The notes: generated by a model from the sequence alone, not told the origin. Positions 37,020 to 50,647 are shown, numbered from the stretch's first letter. The stretch is DNA of 64,000 bases from Nilaparvata lugens (GCF_014356525.2 NC_052516.1:26304070-26368069), one strand, 5' to 3'. Program-made: numbers and translations.

Positions 37020-37282
37020 GCTTGGGTGGCTCGTTGGGAGTAAATGATAACGCGCCGGTCATATAATCAAGAGAACCTGAGTTCGAATCTCGACCGGGCC
37101 AAAAGTTTTGACCACAGCACAATCACATAGATACGGCCACCCCGTCTTTTGGAGGAGACGATAATCCGTCGGTCCCGACATCCTAAAAAGTAGTCGTCAT
37201 CCCTCATCATCATCCCTTTCACTCATTACTCACGCACAAGCCTAAGAGCTTATGTGGGCATCACCCTCATTATTATTATTAA
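37020..37282 (+). mobile_element. tRNA-derived SINE, copy A
   Basis: Has a pol III A box (TGGCTCGTTGG) and B box (GAGTTCGAATCTC) about 50 bp apart, a body with GGAGGAGACGATAATCCGTC, and ends CATCACCCTC(ATT)n. It cannot be a working tRNA because the anticodon arm does not pair as one. The second copy is at 47641-47903. Confidence 0.75.
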
Positions 37283-37329
37283 TTGTACTAATAAATTCTA
37301 TCTTACTTTATTAAAACTCATAACTTATA

Positions 37330-38409
37330 GGGCCGGTTCCCGAGCTCGGGATTTAGCTAAGTTCCAGACTTTAACTGGCTTTAAACTCTGGAGTCAGAAA
37401 ATTGGCTTTCCGAGTCAGAGCGTTAACGTAGTTGAGGACTTAAATAGACTATGGAGTTTAGAGATCATTTTAGACCCTGGAGTTGATAATTTCGCTTTCT
37501 GAGTGAAGGGCTTATAAGTCCAGGACTTGAATTAGATTCTCGTCTCTTTCCGAGTCGAGGATTTATCAAAAATCGTAAAGTCCATGACTAAAAACAGCGT
37601 GATTTTAAACCCTCGACGTGGGTAGGGTTTAAATTCAAGTTCTAGACTTAACTCAGCAAACACAATTCAGTTATTGTTTTGGAGTAGATAAAAAGCCAAA
37701 TAGATGTCATGGAATACCTAAATTATTTGGATTAGTCCATCTAAATTCATAATTTATAGTTTGCATGTTCATTTTGGAATATAATTGTATCAGAATTATG
37801 TGTAAAAACTAACCTCATTTTACGACTCTGACATAACTTAAAATTTTCAAGTGAAATAATACAAAGATTGCCTTGGAATTTATATTTCAATCTGAATGTT
37901 ATTAATCAATGTCATATCCAACATAATTAATAATAATAAAGTATTTCTCCAGTTTTTTTTTCAAAACAAATAGCCTACGTTTTCAAACTCAATAGCCTAA
38001 TGAAATTTTATTCCAAAATCACTGGTTAGGATCAATGATCAATAGTAACATAACGTAAAATGAAATGTTCATTCATTCACCTTTCAAAGGTTTGCTTTGA
38101 ATAGGCCTACAAAGAAATTGAAACGTATTTTTACAAAATAGTTGGAGAGCATGCTCATTTGAATTGTCCCGCTGTAATCAGCTGTTTCCGTTTTGCTATA
38201 ATGCCAACAATACAACAGTAAAATATTGTGAATATCCCTCATGTTTACTGCGTTAAAGTCCTGGACTCAAATAAGTCGATAACTTGATAGTCTCCGGAGT
38301 TTAGAAGATAAAATCGTGACTCAGAAAGTCAATTTAGACCCGAGAGCTTATTTCAGTCCTGGACTCTGTAAGTCCAGAACTTATAGATCCCGAGCTCGGA
38401 GACCGTCCC
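37330..38409. mobile_element. Non-autonomous TIR element, 1.08 kb, copy A
   Basis: Ends GGGCCGGTTCCCGAGCTCGG and CCGAGCTCGGAGACCGTCCC are inverted repeats of about 22 bp; several further GAGTC/GACTC-type blocks near each end also mirror one another. No transposase. The second copy is 47951-49034. Confidence 0.75.
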
Positions 38410-38765
38410 TTAATATCCAAACATCTTCTATACACAAACATCTTCATACTCCCCTTTTTGACCTTCTCAAAGAGATAGCAAATAAGAAGATTCCAAATTA
38501 GAAAAAATCTTGAAAAAATTTTGGCAGGTGGAAGTTTTATTATTTTGTCACTTTGGTGACTTGATACATTTTTAATAATACCAGCGTATTGTCATTAAGT
38601 CATTGTCAATGTAAGTTGAAATTAATTTTATATGAACTCTACTAATATGATAAGATACTCATTTTATCCTAAATAGGATACCCCAGCAGATGCTGAATTG
38701 CGAAGAATATAATTTTATTGTAATTGCAATTATATTATGTTATTAAGTTTTAGAAGCAATAAGGG

Positions 38766-38766
<1 letters not shown>

Positions 38767-38832
<66 letters not shown>

Positions 38833-38862
38833 TTTTTTATTTATTTATTTATTTATTTATTT

Positions 38863-38894
<32 letters not shown>

Positions 38895-38897
38895 TAT

Positions 38898-38936
<39 letters not shown>

Positions 38937-38974
38937 TATTTATTTATTTATTTATTTATATTTATTTATTTATT
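38767..38974. repeat. (TTTA)n microsatellite, copy A
   Basis: About 208 bp of TTTA with a few interruptions in the same order as in 49395-49602. Tyr/Leu/Ile/Phe-rich frames through it are not genes. Confidence 0.95.
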
Positions 38975-40034
38975 GTCATTCAAAAGCAAAAACCTTACTC
39001 CCTAATCTACCCTTCGAAACATTAAACGTAACATTAAGCGTAACTAGTGGCAATCGATAAACGTCATTAACCTGCAAAGTAAACTTGATGCCGTGAGAAT
39101 CGACGAACTAATTATTTAAGCTTCCTACTTCTTTCAGTTCCTCAATACATGGTCAAAATAGGCACTAGATTAACTGATATCATAATGAACTGAGACTCTT
39201 TCGAGATTTTTATCTTTGTTTGCTTTTCCAAATTTCACACTCGCAATTCAACAAGTAACAAATAACACTGGAAACTTCCTTAAAATTCGAATTAGTGGAA
39301 AATTATTACAGATTACTTCTCATCTTTGTTATATTCATACATAACTCTATGTTACTTTTGATATCTGCTACAAAAAGAGATAACTTGAAAATACTTTTCA
39401 ACCCGATGGAGGATGAAAATCCTTCCTAAATTATTGTAGAAAGCCGGGTCCGGTAACAAACATTTGAGAAAGGAAATATACTTAGGCCTATAAATATAGT
39501 TAAAGATTAAGTACATACATTGTTTGATTGAAATCAGTATTTCCTACATTCAAAACTCAAGATTCTTCATTTGCCAGACATTTTTCCATACTATATTTTT
39601 TACTTTATTTGACATCCGTGAATGAAGACATTTTCATTCCATTATTTCAAGCAATATGACACAAATCATATTCACGAATAGAGTATCTATCCATGGTGGA
39701 TATTATTTTAAAAGTTTTGTCGAGATTATTATTTTCTGTTTTATTTTTCATCATTTTTATTTGTACAATTTGTATTGTAAAGGGGACATATTTGAGGTAA
39801 CCCGTTGTCTCCATTTTGAATAAATAAAAAAATTATCTTGTCTTGACTGAATAAAAGGATGACAATAAACTTTCATTTCTTATTTCAAAAGTATCAAGTG
39901 ATAATGTGTTTTTCTCATCATGGTGGAGCACATGCTTCCTAATCTACTTCTATTCTGTATTGTGTATGTTGGAAAGTGATGAACTCAATTTAATTTATTG
40001 CAGACGCTCGATCTACATAGCTCGGTAATCAAAC
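38975..40034. other. Promoter-proximal region of the second glucosidase, copy A
   Basis: No gene. Collinear with 49603-50647, but the last 130 bp before the acceptor TTATTGCAG (about 40002) differ at many positions between the two copies, more than the rest of the repeat. Confidence 0.5.
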
Positions 40035-40237
40035 ATGGATAATCTGGTGGTGGTGATTTCTCTGCTGATGTTGACAACTCACTTCGTCACCAGTGACAAG
40101 TCACCAGCGACCAGTGACAAGTCACCAGCGACCAGTGACAAGGAAAAGGAACTAGATTGGTGGCAGACGACGACTATCTATCAGATTTACCGAGAAGTTT
40201 CAAGGACAGCATGGTGATGGCATAGGAGATTTGAAAG
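40035..40237 (+). CDS. First exon of second alpha-glucosidase, copy A, damaged and cut by gap
   Basis: Encodes a signal peptide ([18 protein letters not shown]), two PATSDKS-type repeats and [15 protein letters not shown], the GH13 start. It is 203 nt against 226 nt in the copy at 50648: one 21-bp repeat unit fewer and two single-base losses (in TTATCCGAG and CAGCAATGG) that put the family motifs out of frame. The losses lie within 110 bp of the contig end and are probably sequencing errors. Most likely the other allele of gene C exon 1. Confidence 0.7.
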
Positions 40238-40293
40238 GTAATATATTATCTATAAAAAACATCAAAGAATTATAAAATACTAAATAAAATAAA

Positions 40294-40393
40294 NNNNNNN
40301 NNNNNNNNNNNNNNNNNNNNNNNNNNNNNNNNNNNNNNNNNNNNNNNNNNNNNNNNNNNNNNNNNNNNNNNNNNNNNNNNNNNNNNNNNNNNN
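40294..40393. other. Assembly gap, exactly 100 N
   Basis: A run of 100 N is the usual mark for a gap of unknown size. The sequence right of it starts as a copy of 28082 onward and the sequence left of it ends as a copy of about 50922, so the two contigs overlap by about 12 kb. Confidence 0.98.
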
Positions 40394-41142
40394 AATCAAA
40401 AAGACCTTTTAGAAAAGACAGTTTCTCTGATTGGTTTTCGTGAAATTGATCAGGGTTAAAATTTTAACCGGCTTTTGTGAAACCGGCACTAAGTTCTGGA
40501 AGATTATGAATTTCTTCATCGATTTGTACATCCGTTCATAGAAAATACTTGGATTATCTCAATTTTTTACCGCACTCTTTCAAATACCCAATCCTTCATT
40601 AGCATTTCACATCTCTCTCTCACAGTATTTATATTGATGCTATTCCTGATAGATTTTTTTACTGATATTGCTACTGTCATTGATTTCTAGCAGTTCCTCT
40701 GAAAATCCCATTAATCTTTCCATTCGATACTCCCATTCGACAACTCTGAACAATAATGATTCCACCTCCGACTTCCCACAAGAATATCCTTCACAAGCCT
40801 TCAATATCTTGTAAAATAATTCCAACAAACATTCCATTTTGTTTGAGTGATGTAGTGATGACTTCACAAGTCTTCAATAACTTTGTAAAATATTCCAAAC
40901 AATCATTCCATTTTGTTTGTAGTGATGTAGTGATGACTTCACAAGTCTCCAATAACTTTGTAAAATAATTCCAAACATCATTCCATTTTGTTTGCAGGAT
41001 GTAGGATGACTTCACAAGTCTTCAATAACTTTGTAAAATAATTCCAAACAATCATCCATTTTGTTTGTAGTGATGTAGTGTGACTTCACAAGCCTTCAAT
41101 ATCTTGTAAATTATTCCAACAATCATTCCATTTTGGTTGCAG
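40394..41142 (+). repeat. Second copy of gene A intron 9 end, with tandem acceptor repeats
   Basis: Collinear with 28082-28845, including the family 3 MITE remnant (40394-40494) and the five acceptor repeats (about 40790-41142). It carries many one-base losses (for example TTCCAACAAAC for TTCCAAACAATC), as expected at an unpolished contig end. Confidence 0.85.
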
Positions 41143-41328
41143 GATGTAGTGATGACATCTGGGAGAGACCTGGAACTACGTCCCAAAGCTTCGCTGGTTC
41201 TGACGTCACAGACTGTCAAGCCGGAGCCTTTGACAAAATCATCCAGTAATCGACTCACGAGTCTCGTGCCTCAAACCTTGGTTGTCATGGTTGTTTTGCC
41301 ATCTATCTCTAGATTGAATCTTTCCTAG
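41143..41328 (+). CDS. Second copy of gene A last exon
   Basis: Same reading frame as gene A exon 10 (DVVMTSGRDLELRPKASLVL, then the Ser-rich linker), with a changed tail (VVMVVLPSISRLNLS) owing to small indels, and one G fewer at the splice joint (GCAG|GATG). There are no upstream exons in this contig, so it is a fragment, probably the other allele. Confidence 0.75.
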   Translation, partial: DVVMTSGRDLELRPKASLVLTSQTVKPEPLTKSSSNRLTSLVPQTLVVMVVLPSISRLNLS

Positions 41329-41501
41329 AGACTCTCAAGTTTGGTTGACTGTCAACTAAACTCCAGATTCAATCTTTCCTAGAGGTTCTTAAGTTTGATA
41401 TGCGTCATCTTGCCAAATATAATCTCTAGATTCCCTCTTTTTTAAAAGTTCTAGAGTAAGTCAAGTTGTTTGTCCAGCCAATCAAGCAACAAATGAATAT
41501 A

Positions 41502-42144
41502 AAAAATTATTGTCCAAAGACAACAGTCTCGCCAATTGGCAACGTATAAACTAGGCTTAACTGCTCACATCATTCAACTGCAACATGAATGATGAATTCA
41601 ACTTGGAATTCTGAATAATCAATGATCGATTTATTGAATTCATGAGGACTGAAAATGAAATATTCCTGTAGATTGTTTTAAAAATTGATAGTAAATTAAT
41701 AGCAGAGGTAATTGGAATCAGTCGCAGAAGTCTTTAGGGTGGTTTACAGCATTTCATTTGAATTTTTGTTTCATAATTATAATGAAGTAATTGTTTTAAT
41801 CAACCAATCATTCCGATTCGCATGCCACTACCCATTTAAGTGAGAGGGAAGAATACAAAGCCATTTAAGTGATCTGTGATATCACAGAGGAAAGAATACA
41901 AAAAATGAAAGGTTCTTATGAATTAAAGGGTTTCTAAATAAAGGTATGATACTATAATATCATTCACATAGATTATCCCAAAAAATATGAAAACTAGGAT
42001 ACTGACGAAGAAGGAGTATGATGTAATTGAGTGTGGAACTTGATGTAATGAATTGAAGGTAGACACAGTGAAATTATTATAATTATAATAAAAATAGAGC
42101 ATTGATAGTGGAACAATAGGAAGATAAGAATTGACAAAAATTGG
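41502..42144. other. Second copy of 30867-31511
   Basis: Starts inside the right end of the TIR element of 30467-30920. 1.66 kb present at 29211-30866 is missing here. No gene. Confidence 0.75.
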
Positions 42145-42738
42145 TAAGTATAAGAATAGAATAGAATAGCTGCCTTTATTTTTACCTAGGAGGGCGGAGT
42201 TAGGGCGCAGCCGGCCCTCTCTTACACTCAACCCTCCAATACAACACTAAATAATTACTAGATTAAACAAATCAAATTCAGAAAAAAATATACAATATTA
42301 CAAACAAGGTGAATAAATATTATTAAAATACAAAAATAATAATCAATGGAGAAAAAAATAACGACACCTAAATTATAATTGAGTTATTAATAGAAATAAA
42401 AGAATAAAAACTGAAAAATAATACAATGTAACAAAAGAAGAAGTAGAAGTGGAAAAAAAAGAAGAAAAAAAAGAAGAAGGAGGAGAAGAAGAAGAAGAAG
42501 AAGAAGAAGAAGAAGAAGAAGAAGAAGAAGAAGAAGAAGAAGAGGAAGAAAAATAAATAATAGATATCGAATTGTTTTGAGAAAAAGAAGAAAGAAAGAA
42601 AAACTGACCAATAAACCATTTGCTAGGTCCAGCCACCCACACCACCCCTGATCCACCTAAAAACAGCCGCGCTAAACCGACGAGGTTCCTCAATTAGCCT
42701 CAGCTCAACAGGCAATGTGTTCCACAATCCACAAGCCA

Positions 42739-44097
42739 TCACAAGAAAGGACTTGTTGAACATGACTGTCCTATGGATTGGGACAGCCAGTAAATGGGAA
42801 CCATGCCGGGTACCACCCCGACCAATGTCACACAGTGAAAGTCTTCAGCTATGTACTTGAGTGTCTGAGTTTTCAACACTTTATGCAGAAAGAGAACCGC
42901 ATGAAATGACCTACATTCATGTAGCTCCATGAGTCCAAGTTGGTCAAAGTATTCAGTCACATGGTCGTCACGTCTGAGGTTGAAGATGAAGCGGACACAG
43001 TAGTTATGCGCAAGCTGCATCCTCTGTTGTAGTTGAACAGTCATGTCAGTAGTTACAATGTCGCAATAGTTGAAAACCGGGAAAATCAAGGTCTTCACCA
43101 ACATAACCTTTGTTGAAAAAGGAATAATGTCAGAAATCTTCTTCAATGTCTTGATCCCAGCAATCACCCTATTGCATGTCAACGTCACATGGTTTGTCCA
43201 GTCCAAGGTCTTAGTCATAGTGAGTCCCAAGTTTTCCACGTCTGAGCTGTACTCCAATTGTATGCCATTGCTTGTAATATACGGTCCATCTGTCAAGTCG
43301 AGTGTGTTCAGTAGTCTCGAATAACCAACCACGATTGCCTTTGACTTTGTCTCGTTCACCTTTAGCCCATTATTACCTGCCCAATCAAGTAAACGTACTA
43401 ATTCATCATTCATTTCATCTACTGTTGTGTTGAAATCTTTTTTATTACAGTGTTTATAGATTTGCAGGTCATCTGCATATAGATGATATCTGGTGGTTAG
43501 TAGAGAACTAGTCACGTCGTTTATGTATATGCTGAACAGTAGAGGACCCAAGACCGACCCCTGAGGCACTCCTCTATCTACATTGCGCCACTGTGAAGAG
43601 ACACCCTCCACTCTCACACTCTGACACCGACCCTGCAAGTAAGACCTTACCCATGCTACAGTGGTGTTTGAAAATCCCAATTTACGAAGTTTATACAAGA
43701 GGGAGGGGTGAAAAATGGAATCAAAGGCCTTACTAAAATCAATTAATACTAGAACAGTTAACTGTCTACCATCCATAGCCCCGCGGATATCATCAGCAAC
43801 TCTTAGCAGAGCCGAGGTGGTACTGTGACCACTACGGAACCCCGACTGGAAATCGCTAATCAAACCAGAGTCATGAATGTACAGACTCATTTGGGAGTGA
43901 GCAATAATCTCCAGTACCTTCGACAGGACAGGCAATAAGCTGATAGGCCTATAATCTAAGGGAGTGAGAGGGTTAGGAATTTTGTTGAGAGGAATAACAA
44001 TAGAGCGTTTCCAGTCTTCAGGAAAAACTGAAGTCATTAGTGAGGTGCTAATTAGATGGGTTAGGAAAGGAAGAATCATGGTAAGAAGGATTTTCAA
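42739..44097 (-). pseudogene. LINE reverse transcriptase domain, copy B
   Basis: 452 codons, one residue different from copy A (LTPLDYRP instead of LTPSDYRP). The YADD active site is kept. Same lesion upstream as copy A. Confidence 0.88.
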
Positions 44098-44153
44098 AAA
44101 CTTGATAGGGATACTATCAGCTCCAACCGCATTACTTTTAATTCCTCTAATAG

Positions 44154-45587
44154 CTAGAAAAACCTCCTACTCAGTAACTCCAGAAAGTAGAAGTCTTCAT
44201 TTGATTGGATTCCTGGTAAGGAATTATAGTAAGCACGGGCTTGGTCCAAACCTACAGGGATATCAGTGAAAAAGTCATTGAGAGTGTCAAGTGAGTGAGC
44301 AACGGTCGGTGGCTGCCTCTCTTTGCTGGCTCCAATCCCTCTCAAAACTCGCCATGATGATGATGTTGATGATCTCTTAGATGATATCAAATTTTTGTAG
44401 AAGCCAGCCTTTGCGTTCCTGATCATTTGCTTACACGAGTTTCGTAAGCGCTTGTAACGATTAAAATCATCAGGAATCTTAGACTGCCTTGCCTTCTTAC
44501 ACCAATAATCACGATCACGCATCAAATGATGTATTTTCTCAGTGAGCCATGGAGCTGGGTCTCTGGTTACTCTGCGGGTCTTAAGAGGGACGTGTTTTTC
44601 ATAAAGGGAGAGGATATTGTCATTTATTATGTTCGACATTTGATTTACATCATTAGTATTAAAAATGCTCAGCCAATCAAGATCAAATGTATCATTAAAT
44701 AGATTAGGAAGGTTAATATTGTTGTAATCTCTATAGGTAATAATTTCCGGTTTAGGTTTAGGTCGCTTAATGTTGTAAACAAGGTAGATCAAGTCATGTG
44801 CTGAAAGTCCTGGGAAAGGGATCTGCCCATGGCTCACAGCGGATTTTTTATCAGCGACGGCTACGAGATCTAGAAGCGTGTCCGAGGTGGATGTATGGTG
44901 AGTAGCTTGGAGCGGCAGCAGGGTCATACCATTCGCAAAGAACATAGTAGTCAGTTGCACCTTGTCATAAGTGTCAGGTCCAAGTAAGTCAGTATTAAAG
45001 TCACTCATGATAGCCACATGCTCATAGGGCACCATCAGCTCTAAAAGTGCCTCCTCAAACTCAGACATGAAGCCAATGTGAGGCGGCCTGTAGCATACCG
45101 CGATCAACAATTTGACGCCATTGCTCTTAATTTCAAAAAACATATATTCAGGCCTTGATGCACGAGAATTATCGGACGAAAGTTTATGTACAGGGAGCAG
45201 AGCTCGTTTAATGTACGCGGAAACCCCGCCGCCATTTTTGTGCAAGCGGTCATTACGAATGAGCATGTAGTCATCAAGTGTAACAAGTCGATTCGGGATG
45301 GCAGGCTTAAGCCAAGAGTCAGAAACAAGTATAATGTCGGAAACACAATCACCAAAAGTGCATCTGAACTCATCTATGTGACAAAGGAGTGATTGGGCGT
45401 TGACGTGAGTGATTTTGAGCTGATCGGGGAATGGGGAGACCGCCTGCTTGAGGACATCGCCGACATTCAGCGCGGCCGCGCCATCATCCGGCCGAGCAGA
45501 CAGAGTGATCGACACGTAACAGCAGGGCGGAGAAAAGGCGGTAAGCGGCTGGAAGAAATAGCAGGACAAGAATAATAATATTGGCAA
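44154..45587 (-). pseudogene. LINE endonuclease domain, copy B
   Basis: 477 codons open from a Met to a stop, with THVNAQSL, ILVSDSWLKP, GGGVSAYI, MSDFNTDLLG and SAHDLIYLV. Intact here where copy A is shifted at the A-run. It ends in a stop reached by a frameshift, so it is not joined to the reverse transcriptase. Confidence 0.85.
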
Positions 45588-45632
45588 GCATCAGAGAGAA
45601 AGCGAAAAAAGAAGAAATGAACAGTTGAAAAG

Positions 45633-47640
45633 GAATGAAGATGAAAATCAAGTAAGATAAAGTAATGAAATACATAATTCACTCGGTAGTTTCGAAAATG
45701 GTGAGATATAGAATAAAAATCAAAATTTTTCTTTGGACAGGCCTGTATAAATTCGGCTCCGTAGCTATTAGTACAAATAAGATTAATTGCGCTATATATA
45801 ATTGAAAAAAAAAAAATAAATATACATACTCATTCTAACATATCGTTCATAAGTGCATGTGAAATCTTACTCATCTCACTCATCTTGTGAGAATCTTAGA
45901 GGATTTATAAGAATAAAACTTCTTCATTGCTCATTAAAAATTGCAGATAAAAAGTGAATAGCTATATAAATATATTTATAGTCTACTATCTAGATGAAGA
46001 TAATGCTTGGGAGGAAAAAGTCAATAATAAAATATCTGAATTGAAAATATGGAATAAAATATGAATTGAATAGGAATTATAACAATCTGGGAAGAAATAT
46101 TGAAACAAAAAATTAAGAGGAAAATAAATTATGATTCGATACTCCTTAGGCCTACCATAGAGTAAAGATAGTTAAATTTTTATTTTATCTTTGTATAAGA
46201 GAGATGAAAAACAAGTTTGGCTGTTTTTAATGACGTGAATTGATAAATAAATTCAAGATGGCTGCAACTATTCTTCAGTATAGACAAGAAAGACAAACGT
46301 CCTGTGAATTTTTGATATTCAGTTTAAATTGTCAGCATTGATCCTATTCATGGGGAATACAAAATGAATCTCACAAATAATAAATTCAAAAAGGCTTCGA
46401 TTATTGCCAAAATGGAGTTCTAATTTATTCAAATACATGAACGTTTTGAAATTCTCAGTAAAACGTTCAACATGACGTATTTGTATCAGTTTCAGTTTAA
46501 CAGTGTTATAGTGAATGTCAAGTACTTCATGAATAGGACCATACAGAAAATAATGTTTATGATTCAGATATTATTTTGTCTCTGATAAGACGTTCGTAAT
46601 GGAGTCGAGTAGCCCACGGTTTTAAATAGTGTAATTTTAGTGAATTTCAATTTGGTGTGCGATAGTCTTCTTCAACGTTCACGAGGATTCCTTCAAGGAA
46701 GTTCTTTCTTCAAGAATTCCTGCTCGAGAAAACGTCAATAACGTGAGTAGTGGACTGATTCTGTTCTTTGTCACAGTTTTCAGCTTTTTCCAGGGGGCTC
46801 AAGAATAAAATAGCGTAGAATAGAAGTAGCTCATAGAATAGCGAAGCACATAGCACTCTGACATTTTTCAAATCAAATATGACTTCAATCATTCATTCAT
46901 TCATACATTTATTGTACAAAACACTATGATTATAATATATTTATGACCATGAAGGTGAAACTACAGGCTGATCCTGTAACATTTCTCTCCCAAATTTGGA
47001 TAAAAAGTTGATGTCTATATTAGGTTATAAAATCATCACTGCATCGCCTCATCGGTCCTGAAATTAATTTGAAAAATTTGAATTTTGGAGACTCAAATCA
47101 AATCTATCCTCAAATCGATACCGTTTCAATTTCAAATTATCTCATTAATCAGTGAATGATTGGGTTCAGAATAGAATTGAATGACTGTTTACTTGATGAC
47201 GTGGCTATAAGATTGGACATTGATATCCACTACCACTTAACCACGTCGTTGGCAAGAAAAAAATACAATACAAAAGATAATAATAAATAAATAAAAGATT
47301 ATAATAATAAATGAAAGATGGAAATATGATAATAAAACGAGATAATATTTCCCATAAAATGTGATAAATATGGGAGTTCAATATCGGAAAATGAAAGTCT
47401 TAAAAGTTGAAAATAAGTGTATTTCAATAAACCAAGTTTATGAATAGGTTAATAAAGAAAATCAATGGAACAGATCAGTAATTTGGCGGCTTAATCTTGG
47501 AATCAAAGACGGATTTGTTGATTTCATGTAAACAGTGAATAGGGATTTAAAAAAAAAACTTTTGTAGGCCGAGTAGCATTTTGAAGAATATACTTAGGAA
47601 AAATAATAAACAATAATGCAGAAAAAATAGATGGTGTTTT
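45633..47640. other. Second copy of 35001-37019
   Basis: Collinear, no gene. It differs by indels such as the loss of the ATGGAATAGGGGGC repeats near 46830. Confidence 0.7.
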
Positions 47641-47903
47641 GCTTGGGTGGCTCGTTGGGAGTAAATGATAACGCGCCGGTCATATAATCAAGAGAACCTG
47701 AGTTCGAATCTCGACCGGGCCAAAAGTTTTGACCACAGCACAATCACATAGATACGGCCACCCCGTCTTTTGGAGGAGACGATAATCCGTCGGTCCCGAC
47801 ATCCTAAAAAGTAGTCGTCATCCCTCATCATCATCCCTTTCACTCATTACTCACGCACAAGCCTAAGAGCTTATGTGGGCATCACCCTCATTATTATTAT
47901 TAA
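47641..47903 (+). mobile_element. tRNA-derived SINE, copy B
   Basis: Same A box, B box and (ATT)n tail as 37020-37282. Confidence 0.75.
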
Positions 47904-47950
47904 TTGTACTAATAAATTCTATCTTACTTTATTAAAACTCATAACTTATA

Positions 47951-49034
47951 GGGCCGGTTCCCGAGCTCGGGATTAGCTAAGTTCCAGACTTTAACTGGCT
48001 TTAAACTCTGGAGTCAGAAAATTGGCTTTCCGAGTCAGAGCGTTAACGTAGTTGAGGACTTAAATAGACTATGGAGTTTAGAGATCATTTTAGACCCTGG
48101 AGTTGATAATTTCGCTTTCTGAGTGAAGGGCTTATAAGTCCAGGACTTGAATTAGATTCTCGTCTCTTTCCGAGTCGAGGATTTATCAAAAATCGTAAAG
48201 TCCATGACTAAAAACAGCGTGATTTTAAACCCTCGACGTGGGTAGGGTTTAAATTCAAGTTCTAGACTTAACTCAGCAAACACAATTCAGTTATTGTTTT
48301 GGAGTAGATAAAAAGCCAAATAGATGTCATGGAATACCTAAATTATTTGGATTAGTCCATCTAAATTCATAATTTATAGTTTGCATGTTCATTTTGGAAT
48401 ATAATTGTATCAGAATTATGTGTAAAAAACTAACCTCATTTTACGACTCTGACATAACCTTAAAATTTTCAAGTGAAATAATACAAAGATTGCCTTGGAA
48501 TTTATATTTCAATCTGAATGTTATTAATCAATGTCATATCCAACATAATTAATAATAATAAAGTATTTCTCCAGTTTTTTTTTCAAAACAAATAGCCTAC
48601 GTTTTCAAACTCAATAGCCTAATGAAATTTTTATTCCAAAATCACTGGTTAGGATCAATGATCAATAGTAACATAACGTAAAATGAAATGTTCATTCATT
48701 CACCTTTCAAAGGTTTTGCTTTGAATAGGCCTACAAAGAAATTGAAACGTATTTTTACAAAATAGTTTGGAGAGCATGCTCATTTGAATTGTCCCGCTGT
48801 AATCAGCTGTTTCCGTTTTGCTATAATGCCAACAATACAACAGTAAAATATTGTGAATATCCCTCATGTTTACTGCGTTAAAGTCCTGGACTCAAATGAG
48901 TCGAGAACTTGATAGTCTCCGGAGTTTAGAAGATAAAATCGTGACTCAGAAAGTCAATTTAGACCCGAGAGCTTATTTCAGTCCTGGACTCTGTAAGTCC
49001 AGAACTTATAGATCCCGAGCTCGGAGACTGTCCC
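47951..49034. mobile_element. Non-autonomous TIR element, copy B
   Basis: Same ends as 37330-38409 (GGGCCGGTTCCCGAGCTCGG), with one-base differences such as GGGATTAGC for GGGATTTAGC. Confidence 0.75.
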
Positions 49035-49393
49035 TTAATATCCAAACATCTTCTATATACAATCATCTTCATACTCCCCTTTTTGACCTTCTCAAAGAGA
49101 TAGCAAATAAGAAGATTCCAAATTAGAAAAAAATCTTGAAAAAATTTTGGCAGGTGGAAGTTTTATTATTTTGTCACTTTGGTGACTTGATACATTTTTA
49201 ATAATACCAGCGTATTGTCATTAAGTCATTGTCAATGTAAGTTGAAATTAATTTTATATGAACTCTACTAATATGATAAGATACTCATTTTATCCTAAAT
49301 AGGATACCCCAGCAGATGCTGAATTGCGAAGAATATAATTTTATTGTAATTGCAATTATATTATGTATATTAAGTTTTAGAAGCAATAAAGGG

Positions 49394-49394
<1 letters not shown>

Positions 49395-49460
<66 letters not shown>

Positions 49461-49490
49461 TTTTTTATTTATTTATTTATTTATTTATTT

Positions 49491-49522
<32 letters not shown>

Positions 49523-49525
49523 TAT

Positions 49526-49564
<39 letters not shown>

Positions 49565-49602
49565 TATTTATTTATTTATTTATTTATATTTATTTATTTA
49601 TT
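49395..49602. repeat. (TTTA)n microsatellite, copy B
   Basis: Same interruption pattern as 38767-38974. Confidence 0.95.
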
Positions 49603-50647
49603 GTCATTCAAAAGCAAAAACCTTACTCCCTAATCTACCCTTCGAAACATTAAACGTAACATTAAGCGTAACTAGTGGCAATCGATAAACGTCATTAACC
49701 TGCAAAGTAAACTTGATGCCGTGAGAATCGACGAACTAATTATTTAAGCTTCCTACTTCTTTCAGTTCCTCAATACATGGTCAAAATAGGCACTAGATTA
49801 ACTGATATCATAATGAACTGAGACTCTTTCGAGATTTTATCTTTGTTTGCTTTTCCAAATTTCACACTCGCAATTCAACAAGTAACAAATAACACTGGAA
49901 ACTTCCTTAAAATTCGAATTAGTGGAAAATTATTACAGATTACTTCTCATCTTTGTTATATTCATACATAACTCTATGTTACTTTTGATATCTGCTACAA
50001 AAAGAGATAACTTGAAAATACTTTTCAACCCGATGGAGGATGAAAATCCTTCCTAAATTATTGTAGAAAGCCGGGTCCGGTAACAAACATTTGAGAATAT
50101 AGTTAAAGATTAAGTACATACATTGTTTGATTGAAATCAGTATTTCCTACATTCAAAACTCAAGATTCTTCATTTGCCAGACATTTTTTCCATACTATAT
50201 TTTTTACTTTATTTGACATCCGTGAATGAAGACATTTTCATTCCATTATTTCAAGCAATATGACACAAATCATATTCACGAATAGAGTATCTATCCATGG
50301 TGGATATTATTTTAAAAGTTTTGTCGAGATTATTATTTTCTGTTTTATTTTTCATCATTTTTATTTGTACAATTTGTATTGTAAAGGGGACATATTTGAG
50401 GTAACCCGTTGTCTCCATTTTGAATAAATAAAAAAATTATCTTGTCTTGACTGAATAAAAGGATGACAATAAACTTTCATTTATTATTATTTTAAGAATT
50501 AAGTGACGATGTGTTGTTCTCATCATTGAGGAGCACATGCTTCCTAATCTATTTTCTATTTTGTATTGTGTGTGTTGGAAAGTGATGAACTCAATTCAAT
50601 TTCAATAATATTGCAGACGCTCGATCTACATAGCTCGGTAATCCAAC
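49603..50647. other. Promoter-proximal region of gene C
   Basis: Collinear with 38975-40034. A 24-bp block present in copy A near 39470 is missing near 50094. ATATTGCAG at about 50615 looks like the acceptor of a 5' UTR intron, followed by an identical ACGCTCGATCTACATAGCTC leader in both copies. Confidence 0.55.

Larger units (their letters stand above)
42145..45632 (-). mobile_element. Decayed LINE, copy B
   Basis: Same element, orientation and limits as 31512-35000, offset by 10632-10633 bp, with a handful of base changes. It includes a (GAA)n run at 42434-42545, slightly shorter than in copy A. Confidence 0.8.

Noticed and set aside
37020..37110. Functional tRNA gene
   Set aside because: The boxes are present but acceptor and anticodon stems do not form; the body and (ATT)n tail mark a SINE.
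40035..41328. A third, very short glucosidase gene made of a first and a last exon around the gap
   Set aside because: These are ends of two overlapping contigs: the first exon matches 50648 and the last exon matches 28846.
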